A stretch of DNA of 64,000 bases from Dromaius novaehollandiae (lineage: Eukaryota > Chordata > Aves > Casuariiformes > Dromaiidae): assembly GCF_036370855.1 (NCBI RefSeq), contig NW_026991456.1, forward strand, positions 2,976,001 to 3,040,000, read 5' to 3'. The notes under the pieces were generated by a model. That model had not been told where the DNA came from and ran no database searches. It saw nothing but the letters and a program-made list of their open reading frames with translations. A program made the position numbers and the translations under genes. This document shows positions 45,037-55,829 of this stretch, piece by piece; positions within the stretch are counted from its first letter, which is position 1, and the number at the start of each line of letters is the position of its first letter.

Positions 45037-45266
45037 TGTCGCCTTCTGATGCGACAATCTCCCGTTCGCCTGAGACGGCACGGAGGCTCCCCCTGCCTCC
45101 GGGCCAATGAGCACTGACACCAATATGAGGATGCTACAAATGGCGTTTATTGTACGCATGTATTCGCTTATATACCTACAAGCATATTGCTATCTCTACG
45201 TCATATCCTTCCTCTTCCTTCCTCTTTCCGTGCCATCGCGAGATCTTCCGATCGCCGTTCCCTACA
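45037..45266 (-). mobile_element. 5' LTR of the nested provirus
   Basis: 230 bp with TATATAAG and AATAAA on the minus strand. It would drive the provirus from the MHC-distal side. Confidence 0.92.
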
Positions 45267-45272
45267 GTACAC

Positions 45273-45609
45273 CACCTTCACTTTGATTCCATCTATCTCC
45301 CCTGGTTCTTCCATGCCCCCTCCCCTTGCCAGCCTGGCATATGCTCTTTAAAATACTTTGGTGTATCAGGGGCTGCTTGATCTGTAAAAACAGTAATTGC
45401 AAGGAATGCAGACTGCTTGTAACTGCCTTATCTTCCTAGCTTGAACCAGCTCTGAGGCCCCTTTTCTTACTGGACTAAGTAAAAGTTCATTATTTTCTCT
45501 AAGTGCGGCCTAAGGCTTCAGCAAATTTAGCTCCTCATGCCAGGCAAGTTTTAGAGAAGTCGTGTTAAGTGGCTACCTCTAGACAGTTTCAGTTCGCTAT
45601 TCTTTAACA
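45273..45609 (-). mobile_element. Outer provirus gag scrap and 5' LTR fragment
   Basis: 45273-45400 continues the nucleocapsid frame of the outer element. 45401-45609 matches the U3-side 200 bp of the family A LTR and ends TTCTTTAACA. The primer site, leader and most of gag between them are deleted. Confidence 0.7.
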
Positions 45610-46388
45610 GCTGCTCCGTATGGGCACCAAGGATCCTGCCTGGAAAGTACCAAGTGTGATGACATGGCTGTAGGCCTGGCAGGGCAGGTGGGGTCATTCC
45701 TGCATGGGCTTGAGCAGCAGTGCTTGGATCCAGCAGGTCAGCCCCTGGGTGTGCAGCTGGTGCTGGCAGCAGGGCTTTGGTTTCATGAGCGTGGGCCCCT
45801 CTTTGTGCATGAAGGCTGGCGTGGAGAGATGGTCCCCACATGCCCCCTGGGGGCAAAAGCAAGAAAAGCACAAGCCCCGTGAGTAGGAAGAGGTGCACAG
45901 GTGAGGGCAGGGCCTGCTTGCCCAGGTGGCCTGGCGGTCCAGCAGCTGGACGTCCCGAAGGCGAGCCAACAGCGAGGCACCAAGGCTGGGGGGTGTCACG
46001 CTTTATCAGGAGGAGAGTGTGCCCGTGTGCTGACGTGAGGCTCAAGCAGGTGGCCAAGGTGGTGAGGAGAGCCCAAAAGTCGGTGCCCCTGAGGGGAGAG
46101 GAGGATGCATGGAAGAGTGAGGAAGCGATGGTGTGGGAGGGCAAGGCAAAGGTGCAGGGTGATGTGGAGCAAAGAAAGCCTGGAGGGGCCCAGCGCAGTG
46201 CGTGCACGCCAACAGGGAAGTGCTTAGAGAGCAACAGTCTGGAGAAATGAATCTCTGACAGCTTTTGTGGGAAATCTGCAGAGCCGGGCACCTGTCTCAG
46301 GGGTCCGTCCGCTAATGCCTGCAGCCTGGGGACCAGACAGGAGCACTTTGCAGTCTGTGTGCAGCTGCGGGCCTGCAGCGTGGCATGC
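45610..46388. other. Anonymous sequence; end duplicated at 51 kb
   Basis: No recognised gene. 46133-46388 recurs at 51012-51267 with about ten differences, up to GCATGCC. Confidence 0.6.
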
Positions 46389-48605
46389 CAGACAAGAGCC
46401 ATTGTCTCATCCAAAGGAGCTGAGGCATGAAGGTATCCAAGTCTAGCAGCATTTTGGCTGCAGAGCAGCAAGGCAGAGGGGACTGTTGTCTTGCCTGCTT
46501 CACCGCTCATTGTTAGCAGGGAGAAGTTGTTGAAGCAACAGACAAAGGGCAAAATCAGCAAAGCGCTGGAGGGGCTTGACTCTGCCAGAGGAGCTACATG
46601 AGATGGTTTGTGAGCATTTCATTAGGTGAGACCTGCTAACCCACCCCCCCACCCCCCCCACCCCCCGGAGGATATTACCTCTGAGTTCCTGATTTGCAAA
46701 ATGGTGAGTCCCTCCCCTCACCGTATGCTACTGTCTCAGGAAGGAGATCACAGTGAGACAGAGGGGACAAGTGGACACTGTAGTGAATCCCTGGTCAGGC
46801 TCTAACACCACCATGCAGGTTGTGAGGTGGATATGCTCCTGCTTCTCCAGCCATAACGGCATGGTCCGTGCAGGCAGGTCTCTGTGGTGTCTCTGTTTGG
46901 AGAAACAGAAACACTGAGCTGCAGCGTTGGATTTAGGAGAGTCTGTCTTCTTTTGAGAGGCCAGGCAGACCAGAGTCAGACGGGCAGGAGAGCCCCCAGG
47001 GCAAGTAAATGTGTGCTTGATCCAGGCACAGCCTGGGAAACTGGAGTGTCACTGCCCCGCCAAGGGGGCCCTGAGCTCCTCCAGTGCCTTGAATTGATTA
47101 CAAAGGATAAACAAACGATTGCCTGAAGACTCTTGAAGAAGAACAGAAAAAACACTCTTCCCTTCTGCTCTCCATTTCCTGCTATTCCTCGAGCAGGAGA
47201 GCAGAAAATGGGCAACACTTTTCTTGGCTCCCTTTCTTCGATTCTCTGTTTTCCGCACCTTGGCAATAGCCCCTGCTCCCCCTGCTTATCTTTTTCCTTT
47301 GCATCCTTTTCGGATGATAAAATCCTGCAAGCAGCAGCCCAGCCTGAAGCAGACTCCTGCCAGGAACAAGACCAAGCAAGGGAGAAAACCTCTTTATTGC
47401 ACTCAGCTTCTGAGGTCCCCAGCTGTCCCTTGCAATACGCAGGTTTCGGGTCAAGTTGTTCATGATGTGAAAGACAGGATTAATGCCAGAGGAGAAATTG
47501 TCACTTGTGCACTTCCAAGTATCCTCATGACACATGAAATACTGCCATGTGAGAAGCAGGGAAGGGGTGAAGGGAAGCAAGTTAGCCCTAGTTCCAGAAG
47601 GGATATCAGGGGCCCTGAAAGCAATCGGAGTTCCAGTGTTATAAAGGCAGAGCTCAGTCAGGAGTCCCAATTACCTATTTCTTCTTCTTGCCTCAGGCTA
47701 TGCTCAAAGAGTCTCTGATGCATGCAGCTCCCTTTCCAGGGCTAGAGCCACAAGCAGCATAAATCAAGCGAGTTGGCTCCTTCCAGTTCATGGAGCTCTG
47801 TCCCATTTGACCACTGAAGAGGCAAGCTTGATTTCTGAAGAGCTGGTCAAAGAGGGACCATTTCGTTGCCATTTAAAATGGAAACGAAGGCTAAAAGGAG
47901 AAAAACATTCCCATGTTTTCCCTGTTTCTCCTTTTCAGTGCATTCAGATGTGCACATCAAATTGGCTTTCTCTTTCTTGTTAGACCACAGTGGTTCCTTC
48001 TGTTGTTGATCCTGGAAGTGCTGGGACATTTGTGGCCTGGCTCTGCACTGTTGCTCCGAGGATCCTGGCTGTAGTTGAGCTGCCTGGGATGCAACATTGC
48101 CGCCAGTGACAGCTGAACGGCAGGCTTGTTTCCTAGCTGCCCCCAAAGAGAGGAGGGCTAAGGGATCCTGTGTTGCTATTGCTTTCCTCCTCACGGCCTG
48201 CAGACCTGAGAGCCTGTAACTCCTGCTAGCTTCCTCTCGTGCCCTGCCGACTCATCAACTCCAGTGCATTGCCCCAGTTCTTCAATAGAAGAGGAAATGC
48301 TGAGTGTCCAATGCAGCAATGATGGGGCCCTGCTGTAAAAACAGGGGAAATCTAATACCTGCCAGGAAGTGGTCTGGCCGAGAAAGGGAAAAAGACCTTT
48401 GTCTCTGTGCTGTTAACCTCGGATGCACAGGAATCTGCAAGAGCAGCATGTGCAGGCACTGGGGATTGCATAAGGTGAAATGGTCTGTCTGCAGCAATGT
48501 CATGTCATCGTATTCCTGCATGATGTGGAGCTCCACAGCGGCTCAAGAGATGGGAGCTTTCAGGAGAGACATGGAGTCAAGTTCGTGCTGTTTGTGCTTT
48601 GTCAA
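46389..48605. repeat. Anonymous 2.2-kb duplicated block (copy 1)
   Basis: Matches 60222-62508 in direct orientation, nearly base for base from about 46580 on; copy 2 has about 80 bp extra near 60400-60510. Minus-strand open frames of 162 (47182-47670) and 115 codons (47847-48194) are identical or nearly so in both, which recent duplication explains without coding function. A C-rich run lies at 46642-46667. Origin is not recognised. Confidence 0.75.
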
Positions 48606-49719
48606 GGCTCCTCACAAGGTTTCTTAGGAAGGCAGCGATGAAGCACACAATTGTGGCCACAGTCACTTTGCATTAAACCTTCTCCTGCATTAAACAGGTC
48701 TGTGGTGAAACTCCCTAACTGCATGTCCCTGTGAAATTTTTGTCGTAGTCCTACTACTTTTTTGTAGAGGGATAGAGATTCTGGTTTTGGGAGCCCAGTC
48801 CTACAACTAGCTGTGCACAGACGCACTCTTGCCTCTACTCAGAGCCCAGTTGCCCTGGGACCCCATGCATGTGTGCGCATGATGGCCATTTGTGGCAGTC
48901 CTTCCACCTCCGTGCCAAAGGATCTTTGGAAAGGACAGGCTTTGTAAAGGCCTAGCCCTTCTTAGCCCCTCCATTAGTCTGGGTTCCTCTATCGCTGTGG
49001 ATACAAAGACACTAAGTGTACACTAGGAAGAAGAGAACTAACTCTGAACAAAGGCTCCTGTAACTGCCACAAGAATGCTGTAACTAACTGTAACGAACTA
49101 CACACTAAGGATACTGTAACCAGCTCTAAACTAACTATTCCAATCCTGACAATCCTACATTCTGTAACAATAATAATAATAATCCTAACTGTCCTCTCCT
49201 ATGAAATTAACTACTCTGTCCTGAAAGAAGCCTTGGCAGGGGTGGTGGGAGCTGCTCCTGGGTGATGTTCTCGCTCCCACAGCAGAGGTGGAGGGGATCC
49301 CTGGGAGGGATGTGCCCCCACGGTCAGCCTTGTCTCCCACAGACGGATCTTGGTGCGCGGCGGCCAGGTGAGGGCCAGGAGGTGCCGCAAGGCCAGCAAT
49401 CCTTGGCCTCCCCTGGTGCCTTCAGGCCTGCTCCCCTAAGCCAGGTACTGGCACCAGCTTGGGCTTCTTGTGGGGGGGCCGTGCCTCAGCTGGTGAGGAG
49501 CAGGGGGCCCTTCTTCAGGGCTAGCGCCTCCTCTTTGGTCCCTTGGGCAGGGCAACAGGGTGTAGGGCAGGCTGCCCCTCTGTCTTGTGCACCTCCATGG
49601 GCTCCTCCTCCTCCAGGCCAGTCTGCATCCATGATGGATCTCCGGGGTGGCTGTGGGGTCTGGAGAAGGGCGGCGTGTCAGTCCCAGAGGGTTCTGCCCC
49701 CCTCCCTCTTCCTGCAGCC
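48606..49719. other. No gene recognised; AAT microsatellite
   Basis: Unique sequence with a short (AAT)n at 49168-49183 in an AT-rich, CTGTAAC-rich stretch (49050-49200). GC content rises from 49210. Confidence 0.5.
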
Positions 49720-51010
49720 GTTTCCAGGCTTCTGGGCACTTCTGGTGGCTTGCTGCTGCTGCTGCTGCTTAGGAGTTGCTTCTGGAGGAGTTGGTCTCTT
49801 TCCAAATCTCCTCTGCAGTTCCATGAATGGAAAGAGCCCAGGCACAGAGACTGGCTCTGCCTGTCCCATGGGCTGCCCTCCCAGCGGGCGAGGGGCAGAG
49901 CCCTTGGCCAGCCCCACACTCCCTCGTCCTCCTCTGCTTCTGAGAGGGACATTGCCTGGGTCCACATAGGGCCCCACTCATGGCCCCACCGCAGGCTGCT
50001 GCCTGCAAAGGGTGAAACCCCCAACGTTCCTGGCACACAGCTGACGATGAAGCAGCATCTGGAGCCCAGCCAGCCCCAGAGCCCTCAACCCTCCCCGGCC
50101 CAGCTGTGGGGCCCTGAGTAGGGCTGCTCACCCTGCCACACTGCCCCCCCGTGCTCCCCTTCCCCTCGTGCCTTTCCCACCCCTGGCCTTTGCAGTTGCA
50201 TCTGCCTGCTCTGCCCACTTGCCTTCACCACAGTCACGGCTGCACTGGAAGCCCATGAAAATCCCAGTGCTCCTGCCCTCCAGCTGGCATCCACCCAGAA
50301 CCTGGAGCCTGGCTGGCCACAAAGGCATCGCCCACCCAGCACCCCAGCTGTGCAGCCAAGGGCAGGGGTCTGCACCCCAGTTTCCCTGCTCCTCCCCCTG
50401 CTCCCAGCACTGCTGCTGCTGTGCCCATGTCAAACCCTCCTGCCGCCAGACGGCCCCGGGGCATGAGGCAGCTCCCTGAAGCCTTTCAGGAGCAGGCTGA
50501 GGTGGGGCTGGCACTGCCAGGGTGGGTTGGGAGAGGGCAGCTCCCCTCTGCCATGCTGGGGCTGGGGCTGGGGCTGGGGCTGGGCACAGCTTTTCCCTGG
50601 GGAGCTCCTGGAGGAGCCGCTCCAGGGGATCCTCCACCTCTGTCCTGGCAGCAGCACCATCGCTCAGGGTGCCGGGGGGGAGAAATGCACTGAGGTGAGG
50701 GCCAAAGATGGGCTGGGGCAGGTGGTAAAAGATGGGCCGCTGCGCCCTGCTGCAACAGCGTGATGGTGGCAGTGCTGGCAGGGCTGCGGGGGGCATTGCT
50801 GGTGGCAAAAGCAGCTGCCGGGGAGCACCGGAGGATGCTGGCGTGGAGTGGAGCGATGAGGAAGCGGACTTTGTTGAAGATCCATGGCAAACGGGAGCAG
50901 CTGGGTGAGACCAAGGCTGAGGAGCCTCTTGGCAGACACACAGCTGTGTCCTGAGGAGGTGCCCTGCTCACCCGTTGTGAAGGGCAGAGATGCTGCCAGG
51001 GAGGCAGCTG
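49720..51010 (+). repeat. Duplicated block (copy of 27.05-28.56 kb) with gene U scrap
   Basis: Direct repeat of the 27 kb block, including the LLLLLLL membrane-like segment and (GGGGCT)n. At 50819 about 190 bp containing the acceptor and start of the 714-bp gene U exon are deleted (GCAGCTGCC joined to GGGGAGCACC). Gene U similarity stops at 51010. Confidence 0.75.
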
Positions 51011-51267
51011 GTGTGGGAGGGCAAGGCAAAGGTGCAGGGTGATGTGGAGCAAAGAAAGCCTGCAGGGGCCCAGCGCAGTGCGTGCACGCCAATAGGGAAG
51101 TGCTTAGAGAGCAACAGTCTGGAGAAATGAATCTCTGACAGCTCTTGTGGGAAATCTGCAGAGCCGGGCACCTGTCTCAGGGGTCCGTCCGCTAATGCCT
51201 GCAGCCTGGGGACCAGAAAGGAGCACTTTGCAGTCTGTGTGCAGCTGCGGGCCTGCAGCGTGGCATG
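51011..51267. repeat. Copy of 46133-46388
   Basis: Joined to the preceding gene U fragment at a shared TGGTG, which points to microhomology-mediated joining. Confidence 0.75.
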
Positions 51268-51920
51268 CCTGGAGCGCTGCGGTGGATGGCTGCAGCCTCT
51301 TTGGGAAGGCCCGTCTGGGAAGGTGCGGAGGGGCAGTTGGCCTTTCTGTGAGAAAGCAGCGGGAATGCAGGAAGCTCTGCCTAGGGCTGGACGGTGAGGC
51401 ATATGGGTGAGGCTTAGTGGCCCGAGCAAGAGGAGTGGTCTTGCAGTGGCTGGCTGTGTGCTCTAGAGGGCCTGAAGAAGGGCAGCATCTGCACGGTGTA
51501 GGAGGCCGAGAGGTGGGGAGAGGAAAATTCCTGCTGCGGCACAGATGGCAGCTCGGAGCTGGGCTCAGAAGCTGGCACCAGAGGCTGGGAGGCAAAGCCC
51601 TGGTGCTGGAGGTGCCCCCGGTGAGCAGCAAGGCCTTGTGATGTCGGTGCTAGCACGGTCACCAGCAAGGCCTTGTGATGCGGGTGCCCCTGGTGGCCAG
51701 CAGGAGGTGGTCACGGGGGTCCCCATGGCAACGTGCAGGGCTTTGTGATGGGGGTGGCATCATGCCCCCAAGGCCATTGTGATGGGGCGGTGCCCGTGGT
51801 GACCGAGTCCATGCTGGGAGCAGAGCCCCTGGCTGTGCCCTCTGAGGAGAGCAGCTCGCTGAGGAGGGAGCAGCTCTCTTGAGTGCCAGAGTGGCAGGTG
51901 CGCAGGAGAAGCTCCTGCAG
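51268..51920 (+). promoter_or_regulatory. Upstream region of full-length gene U
   Basis: Contains imperfect repeats of CAAGGCCTTGTGATG (51630-51780) and an X-box-like site. An in-frame stop at 51843-51845 bounds the open frame that leads to the first usable ATG at 51921. No TATA box was seen. Confidence 0.4.
51719..51732. promoter_or_regulatory. RFX X-box-like motif
   Basis: GTCCCCATGGCAAC matches the palindromic RFX consensus (GTNRCC-AT-RGYAAC type) with one clear mismatch. It is about 190 bp upstream of the proposed gene U ATG. Confidence 0.4.
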
Positions 51921-54900
51921 ATGGAGAAGGGGCGGCAGGCGAATGCCGGCTCCCAGCCCGTGGATGGGCTTTCTGTGAGGCCGAAGCGCAGAAGCAAGGT
52001 GAGCGGTGGGGCTGGAGGGAGAGGCAGGCAGCAGGGCTGGGAGCTGCACGGAAAGCATGAGGACGGTGGGGAAGAGGAGGTGGGGCAAGCGAGCCAGGCC
52101 TGATCTTCTCTGGCCAGGGGGTATTTCTTGCTGGTGCTGGGGATTTTCTGGTGCACAAAGCACACCGACCGGGATGCTGCAAGGCCCAAATGGAGCCTGT
52201 GAGCTGTGCTGAGGGTCAGAGAGCATCTCCAGGCTTAGCACAGCTGGGTCGTGCTAGGCCATGAGCTTCCCTTCGACATGGGGCCGGGCTTTCCTGTGCC
52301 TGAGGGGCCGCTTGTACGAACGCAACCGCCTCCATCATGTGCTTCCTTCTCCCTGCAGGGGGGCCAGCGGGAGCCGCATGCAGTGACGCAACGCATCCCG
52401 ACCCCGACTTCATCGCAGCAAAGGGACAGGCGGCCGTTGCTGCCCAGCCCACAGAGCTGGCAAGGCCTTGAACGCCTCATTGCAGAGGTACCGAGCTGAG
52501 CAGCGATGGTGGCAAAGCCTCTGCCTGCCTGGCTGCAGCTGCGGAGAAGCAGGCAGGAAGCGGTGGGGAGACCAGGAGGTCTCTGTCCCCCAGCAGGCTG
52601 ACTGCCTGCTCTGCATGGCAGCCTGCAAGGCCATGCCTCAGGGTCCTCAGGGGAACTGCCTTTGCCCCTGTCTTGCGCAGTGCTGATGAGCCCTGTCCCC
52701 ATGCAGCCTTTGGGAGCAGGGTGGGAGCTGCCTGCGTGGCAGAGCGCTGCCGCTGTTGAGGGCATCAGAGGTGCTGGAAATTGACCTGTGGGAAGGATGG
52801 AGAGTGGGGGCGGGAGGGGAGGAAAGGGCTGCAATCACTTTCCTATCTCCTGGGCTTGGATTGCAGATGGTGAAGGACACTGCCAGAGATGTTCTCATCG
52901 CAGCGTTCATGAGACAAATGGAAACACTCCATCTGCCCAGCTTAGCACCTCGTGCACCCAAGGCAGCTAGGCAGCTCCTTGGAGGCCTGGAGGCCTCTGC
53001 AGCTAAAACAGCAGGATCTGCCCGTGGAACCAAGCTGCCTGCTCTGGAGACATCCTGCAGATCTTCTGCAAGAGGCAGGGCCAAAGCCAGGGAGCAGCTG
53101 CCACCTCTTAGTGGTGCTGTGATGTGTCTGGAGTGCAGGAAGAGCCTGGCAGAGGAAGATGTAAAGGCAGTGCATCTTCCTTTGCCTGCCCTTCAAGAAG
53201 GCAAGCGGGAAGCTGGGGCTCTGCCCCGGGCAATTCAAGCTGCTGTCCACTGCTTGCCTGAGGCCAGGACTGGGTCTTCCACGCTGGGAAAAACAAGGCT
53301 GCTGCGAGCTGATGGTGCCGGGACAACTCTTCCTGTGCAAAGCCAGCAGCTGCCAGGAGGCACCTCCTTTGTTGCGGGAGCACAGAGCATGCCTCAAAGG
53401 CAGACAGCTGCCACAGCTCTGCAAGGGCCTGATGCCCACACTCGTGATGGCAAAAGGAAGGTCATGAGGGCCGGTGCACCAGCTTCCCCGGGCAGGGGCC
53501 ATGGACTGGTCACACTAGGATGGCAACTTGCAGTGCAGAGGCGCAAACAGCAGCCTCTGGGCATCATCTGTCGCCTTCAAGGCACGCCGCTGAGCATACA
53601 CCCCGACAACCCCTCGCAGTATCTCGCCGTGCTCTCAATCAAAACAGAGACGCTGGAGGAGCTCGACAGGAGCTGCGTGGCGCGCACCGGGCAGAGCTTG
53701 GCCCAGCTGCGAGAAGCCTTTCTGGAGAGGAAGGAGCCGAGGCCAAAGGAGAGGGAGGTCGAGGAAGAGGAGGGCAAGGGGAAACGTTTCTCCCTGACAG
53801 CATCGGGATGCCTCAATGTTCGCCCCAAGGAGGTGAGTGCAAAGGGTGGGCCGGGGCAGATGGTGACCCTCTGTGTGCTGGGGCCAGCCGCTGCGCACTG
53901 GTGCAACAGTGTGATGGTGGCAGTGCTGGCAGGGCCACGGGGGGCATTGCTGGTGGCAAAAGCAGCTGCCTTCACAAATCTCCCTCTCTGGCTTCAGCTC
54001 TGTGCCAGAAACTCCTTCTATAACCTGTGGCAACCGGAGGTGACGCGAGTGGAGCTCCTCAAGGACGCGAGGTCCAAGTGGGAGGTGCAGGAGCGGCTGT
54101 ACGCCCATGCGCCCAGGAGGGAGCGGGAGCTGGGAGCTGGGAAGAGAGTCCGGGGAGCACCAGAGGATGCTGGCGTGGAGTGGAGCAATGAGGAAGACGA
54201 CGTTGAAGAAGAGCCTTTGGAATGGGAGGAGCTGGAGAAAAACACAGCCTTGGTCATGAGCTGGGTCAGACCGAGCCTCAGGAGCCTCTTGGCAGACCCA
54301 CAGCCGTGTCCTGAGGAGGTGCCCTGCTCACCCATTGTGAAGGGCAGAGATGCTGCCAGGGAGGCAGCTGGTGACCTGCAGAGCACGCCTCTGGCCCCAG
54401 CAGTGCCCCGAGGAGCCGAGGCAGCGGCATCTCCTTTGGCAGGAGGCTGCCAGGACGCGGGGGACAGTGTGCCTCTGGCTCCACTGGCCAGCACAGGAGC
54501 AAAGGCGGAGGCCTCCCCTGCAGCCAGAGACCCTGAGGATGCAGGGGAAAATGCTCCTCTGCCTCCATCGCTTCCCGCAGAGGCTGCGCCAGAGGCCTCC
54601 CACTTGTGCGGAGGCCCTTGTGGGGAGAGCAACAGCCTGCCTCTCCAACCACCATTGCCCAAAGAAAGCGCAGCAGAAGGCTCTGCCCTGGCCGCAGGCC
54701 TTCCTCACCAGGTGAGCAAGGAGCATGGCGTCGGCACCCACCACCAAAGGGAGGTGCGGTGTGAGCAGCGTCTGGGGTGTGCAGGGTGGGTGAGAAGAGC
54801 TGCCCCATCGCATGGGTCCCCTGCGGCCATGGTGAGAAGCTGTCCCCCCAGCCCTTTGCGCTCTGCACTCTCTGCCCTGGGGAAGATGCCTGGTGCTCTG

Positions 54901-55668
54901 CGTTTCCAAGTGCCAGAGGCCCCGGGCTGACGTGCCCTCCCCGGCCTGCACAGCATCCAGCCCTGGGGCATGGATGCTGAGCGAGGAGGGCAGGGGCAGC
55001 CCCAGCAGCAGCCGCCTCCCACAGCCAGCGAGCCAGACCCCTTGTGCCACGCACCCGGCCACCTCCATCCCCCGCTGCCCGTCGTGGCCCCCGGCCCAGC
55101 CCTGCTGCTACGGCCCCAAGACAAGCCTTGTGCCATTGCCCAGCCAGCTGCATGTGCCTCCCCTTGGGGCTCGCAGCCACTCACAGCATCCCCCCACCCC
55201 AAACCCTTTGCCCCCTCCTATATCCCAGGGCACCAGGATGCTGAGCATGGCCAGCTGATATCACACAGGGGTGTGTTCCTGCTCTCCCCATGCAGGTTGC
55301 CTGTGAGCCCAAAGAGGAGCACAAGTCATCGTCTTCCCTCCGGCCCACGCCAGAGGTGGACTCAGGTAGGTACCCAAGTCGAGAGCCGTTCTGGGGACAG
55401 CACAGCGAGCGGCACTGAGGCTGGCAGCAGGAAGCACCCAGGGGCTGGCCATGCCGAGGCCATGAGCCCTCGGGAAAGCCCTTGGTGCCAGGGACAGGCA
55501 GGTGCTTGCCCTGCGCCTGCCCAGCCCCTCGCCCACGGCTCTCCTTCCTCCACAGGCATCACCGCCCTCCCGCATGCTGCGCCTTCCAGGCGATGGCCAT
55601 CGCGGCTCAGGGCAGCGCTTCGGGCTCTGCGCAGAGCTTTTAGCTGCCGCTGTGTCTCAGGGCAGTGA
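51921..55668 (+). CDS. Gene U: unrecognised multicopy protein, full-length copy
   Basis: Six exons with consistent phases: 51921-51998, 52359-52487, 52867-53832, 53998-54711, 55296-55365, 55556-55668 (stop TGA), about 689 residues. Not recognised. The N-terminal third is basic; exon 3 has a predicted helix (MVKDTARDVLIAAFMRQM), CLECRKSL, and a compact segment (LGIICRLQGTPLSIHP ... YLAVLSIKTETLEEL) that looks folded. Exon 4 has [16 protein letters not shown], an acidic run (EEDDVEEE) and four degenerate 26-30-residue repeats. The C-terminus is arginine-rich (RLRAALRALRRAF). The 165-bp intron 53833-53997 (GTGAGT...TTCAG) has no stop, so retention would give a longer protein. Start choice is uncertain: the frame is open from 51846 and exon 1 might have an acceptor. 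Copies at 1.8, 28.2 and 50.8 kb are partial. Confidence 0.65.
54370..54711 (+). repeat. Four degenerate protein repeats in gene U exon 4
   Basis: Units begin GDLQSTPLAPAVP, GDSVPLAPLAST, GENAPLPPSLPAE and GESNSLPLQPPLP. Each is followed by an Ala/Glu-rich half ending near A.AS.LAGG. The pattern is G-[DE]-x-x-PL-x-P then AxAEAS, likely disordered. Confidence 0.65.
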
Positions 55669-55813
55669 GAAGAACAGTGCGAGGATGCAGCTGCCAGACA
55701 GGTGGCCCGAGATGGGGCATGGTGCAGAGCAAAGAGGCAGAGCGACGGAGGCTCCCTCCTGGCTGCTACAGCAATGCTGCCGCATCGTGTCCCACAGCCC
55801 ATTTTATGCTTCC

Positions 55814-55819
55814 AATAAA
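55814..55819 (+). terminator. Polyadenylation signal of gene U
   Basis: AATAAA 146 bp after the stop codon, at the same distance as in copy 1 (3644-3649). Confidence 0.8.
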
Positions 55820-55829
55820 CCCTTTTAGC

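Larger units (their letters stand above)
38876..45266 (-). mobile_element. Nested alpharetrovirus-like provirus, nearly complete
   Basis: 6,391 bp with two 230-bp LTRs, tRNA-Trp primer site, gag, pro, pol, short env remains and polypurine tract. It is flanked by the 6-bp duplication GTACAC (38870-38875 and 45267-45272), which is the length made by alpharetrovirus integrases. The LTRs differ at two positions in 230, so the insertion is young. Gag has two frame breaks and env is largely deleted, so as read it cannot make infectious virus, although pol is open. Confidence 0.92.
34137..45609 (-). mobile_element. Family A gammaretrovirus-like provirus, minus strand, interrupted
   Basis: Outer element: 3' LTR 34137-34943, env end, pol, protease and nucleocapsid in minus order, then a nested provirus (38876-45266), about 130 bp of gag, and a fragment of the 5' LTR (45401-45609). 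Most of gag, env and half the 5' LTR are deleted and pol has frameshifts, so it is defective. The bases next to the two ends (GCTCGG and GCTGCT) do not form a clear target duplication. The right flank is not MHC intron, so a deletion or rearrangement followed insertion. Confidence 0.8.

Noticed and set aside
47182-48194. Minus-strand frames kept in both copies of the 2.2-kb block taken as conserved genes
   Set aside because: The copies are nearly identical throughout, so preserved frames only reflect recent duplication.
52756-54930. 724-codon uninterrupted frame across gene U exons 3 and 4
   Set aside because: GTGAGT at 53833 and TTCAG at 53997 bound a 165-bp stretch whose counterpart is also intron-like in the 28 kb copy, and the frame runs past the exon 4 donor. 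Treated as an open small intron, with retention noted as possible.
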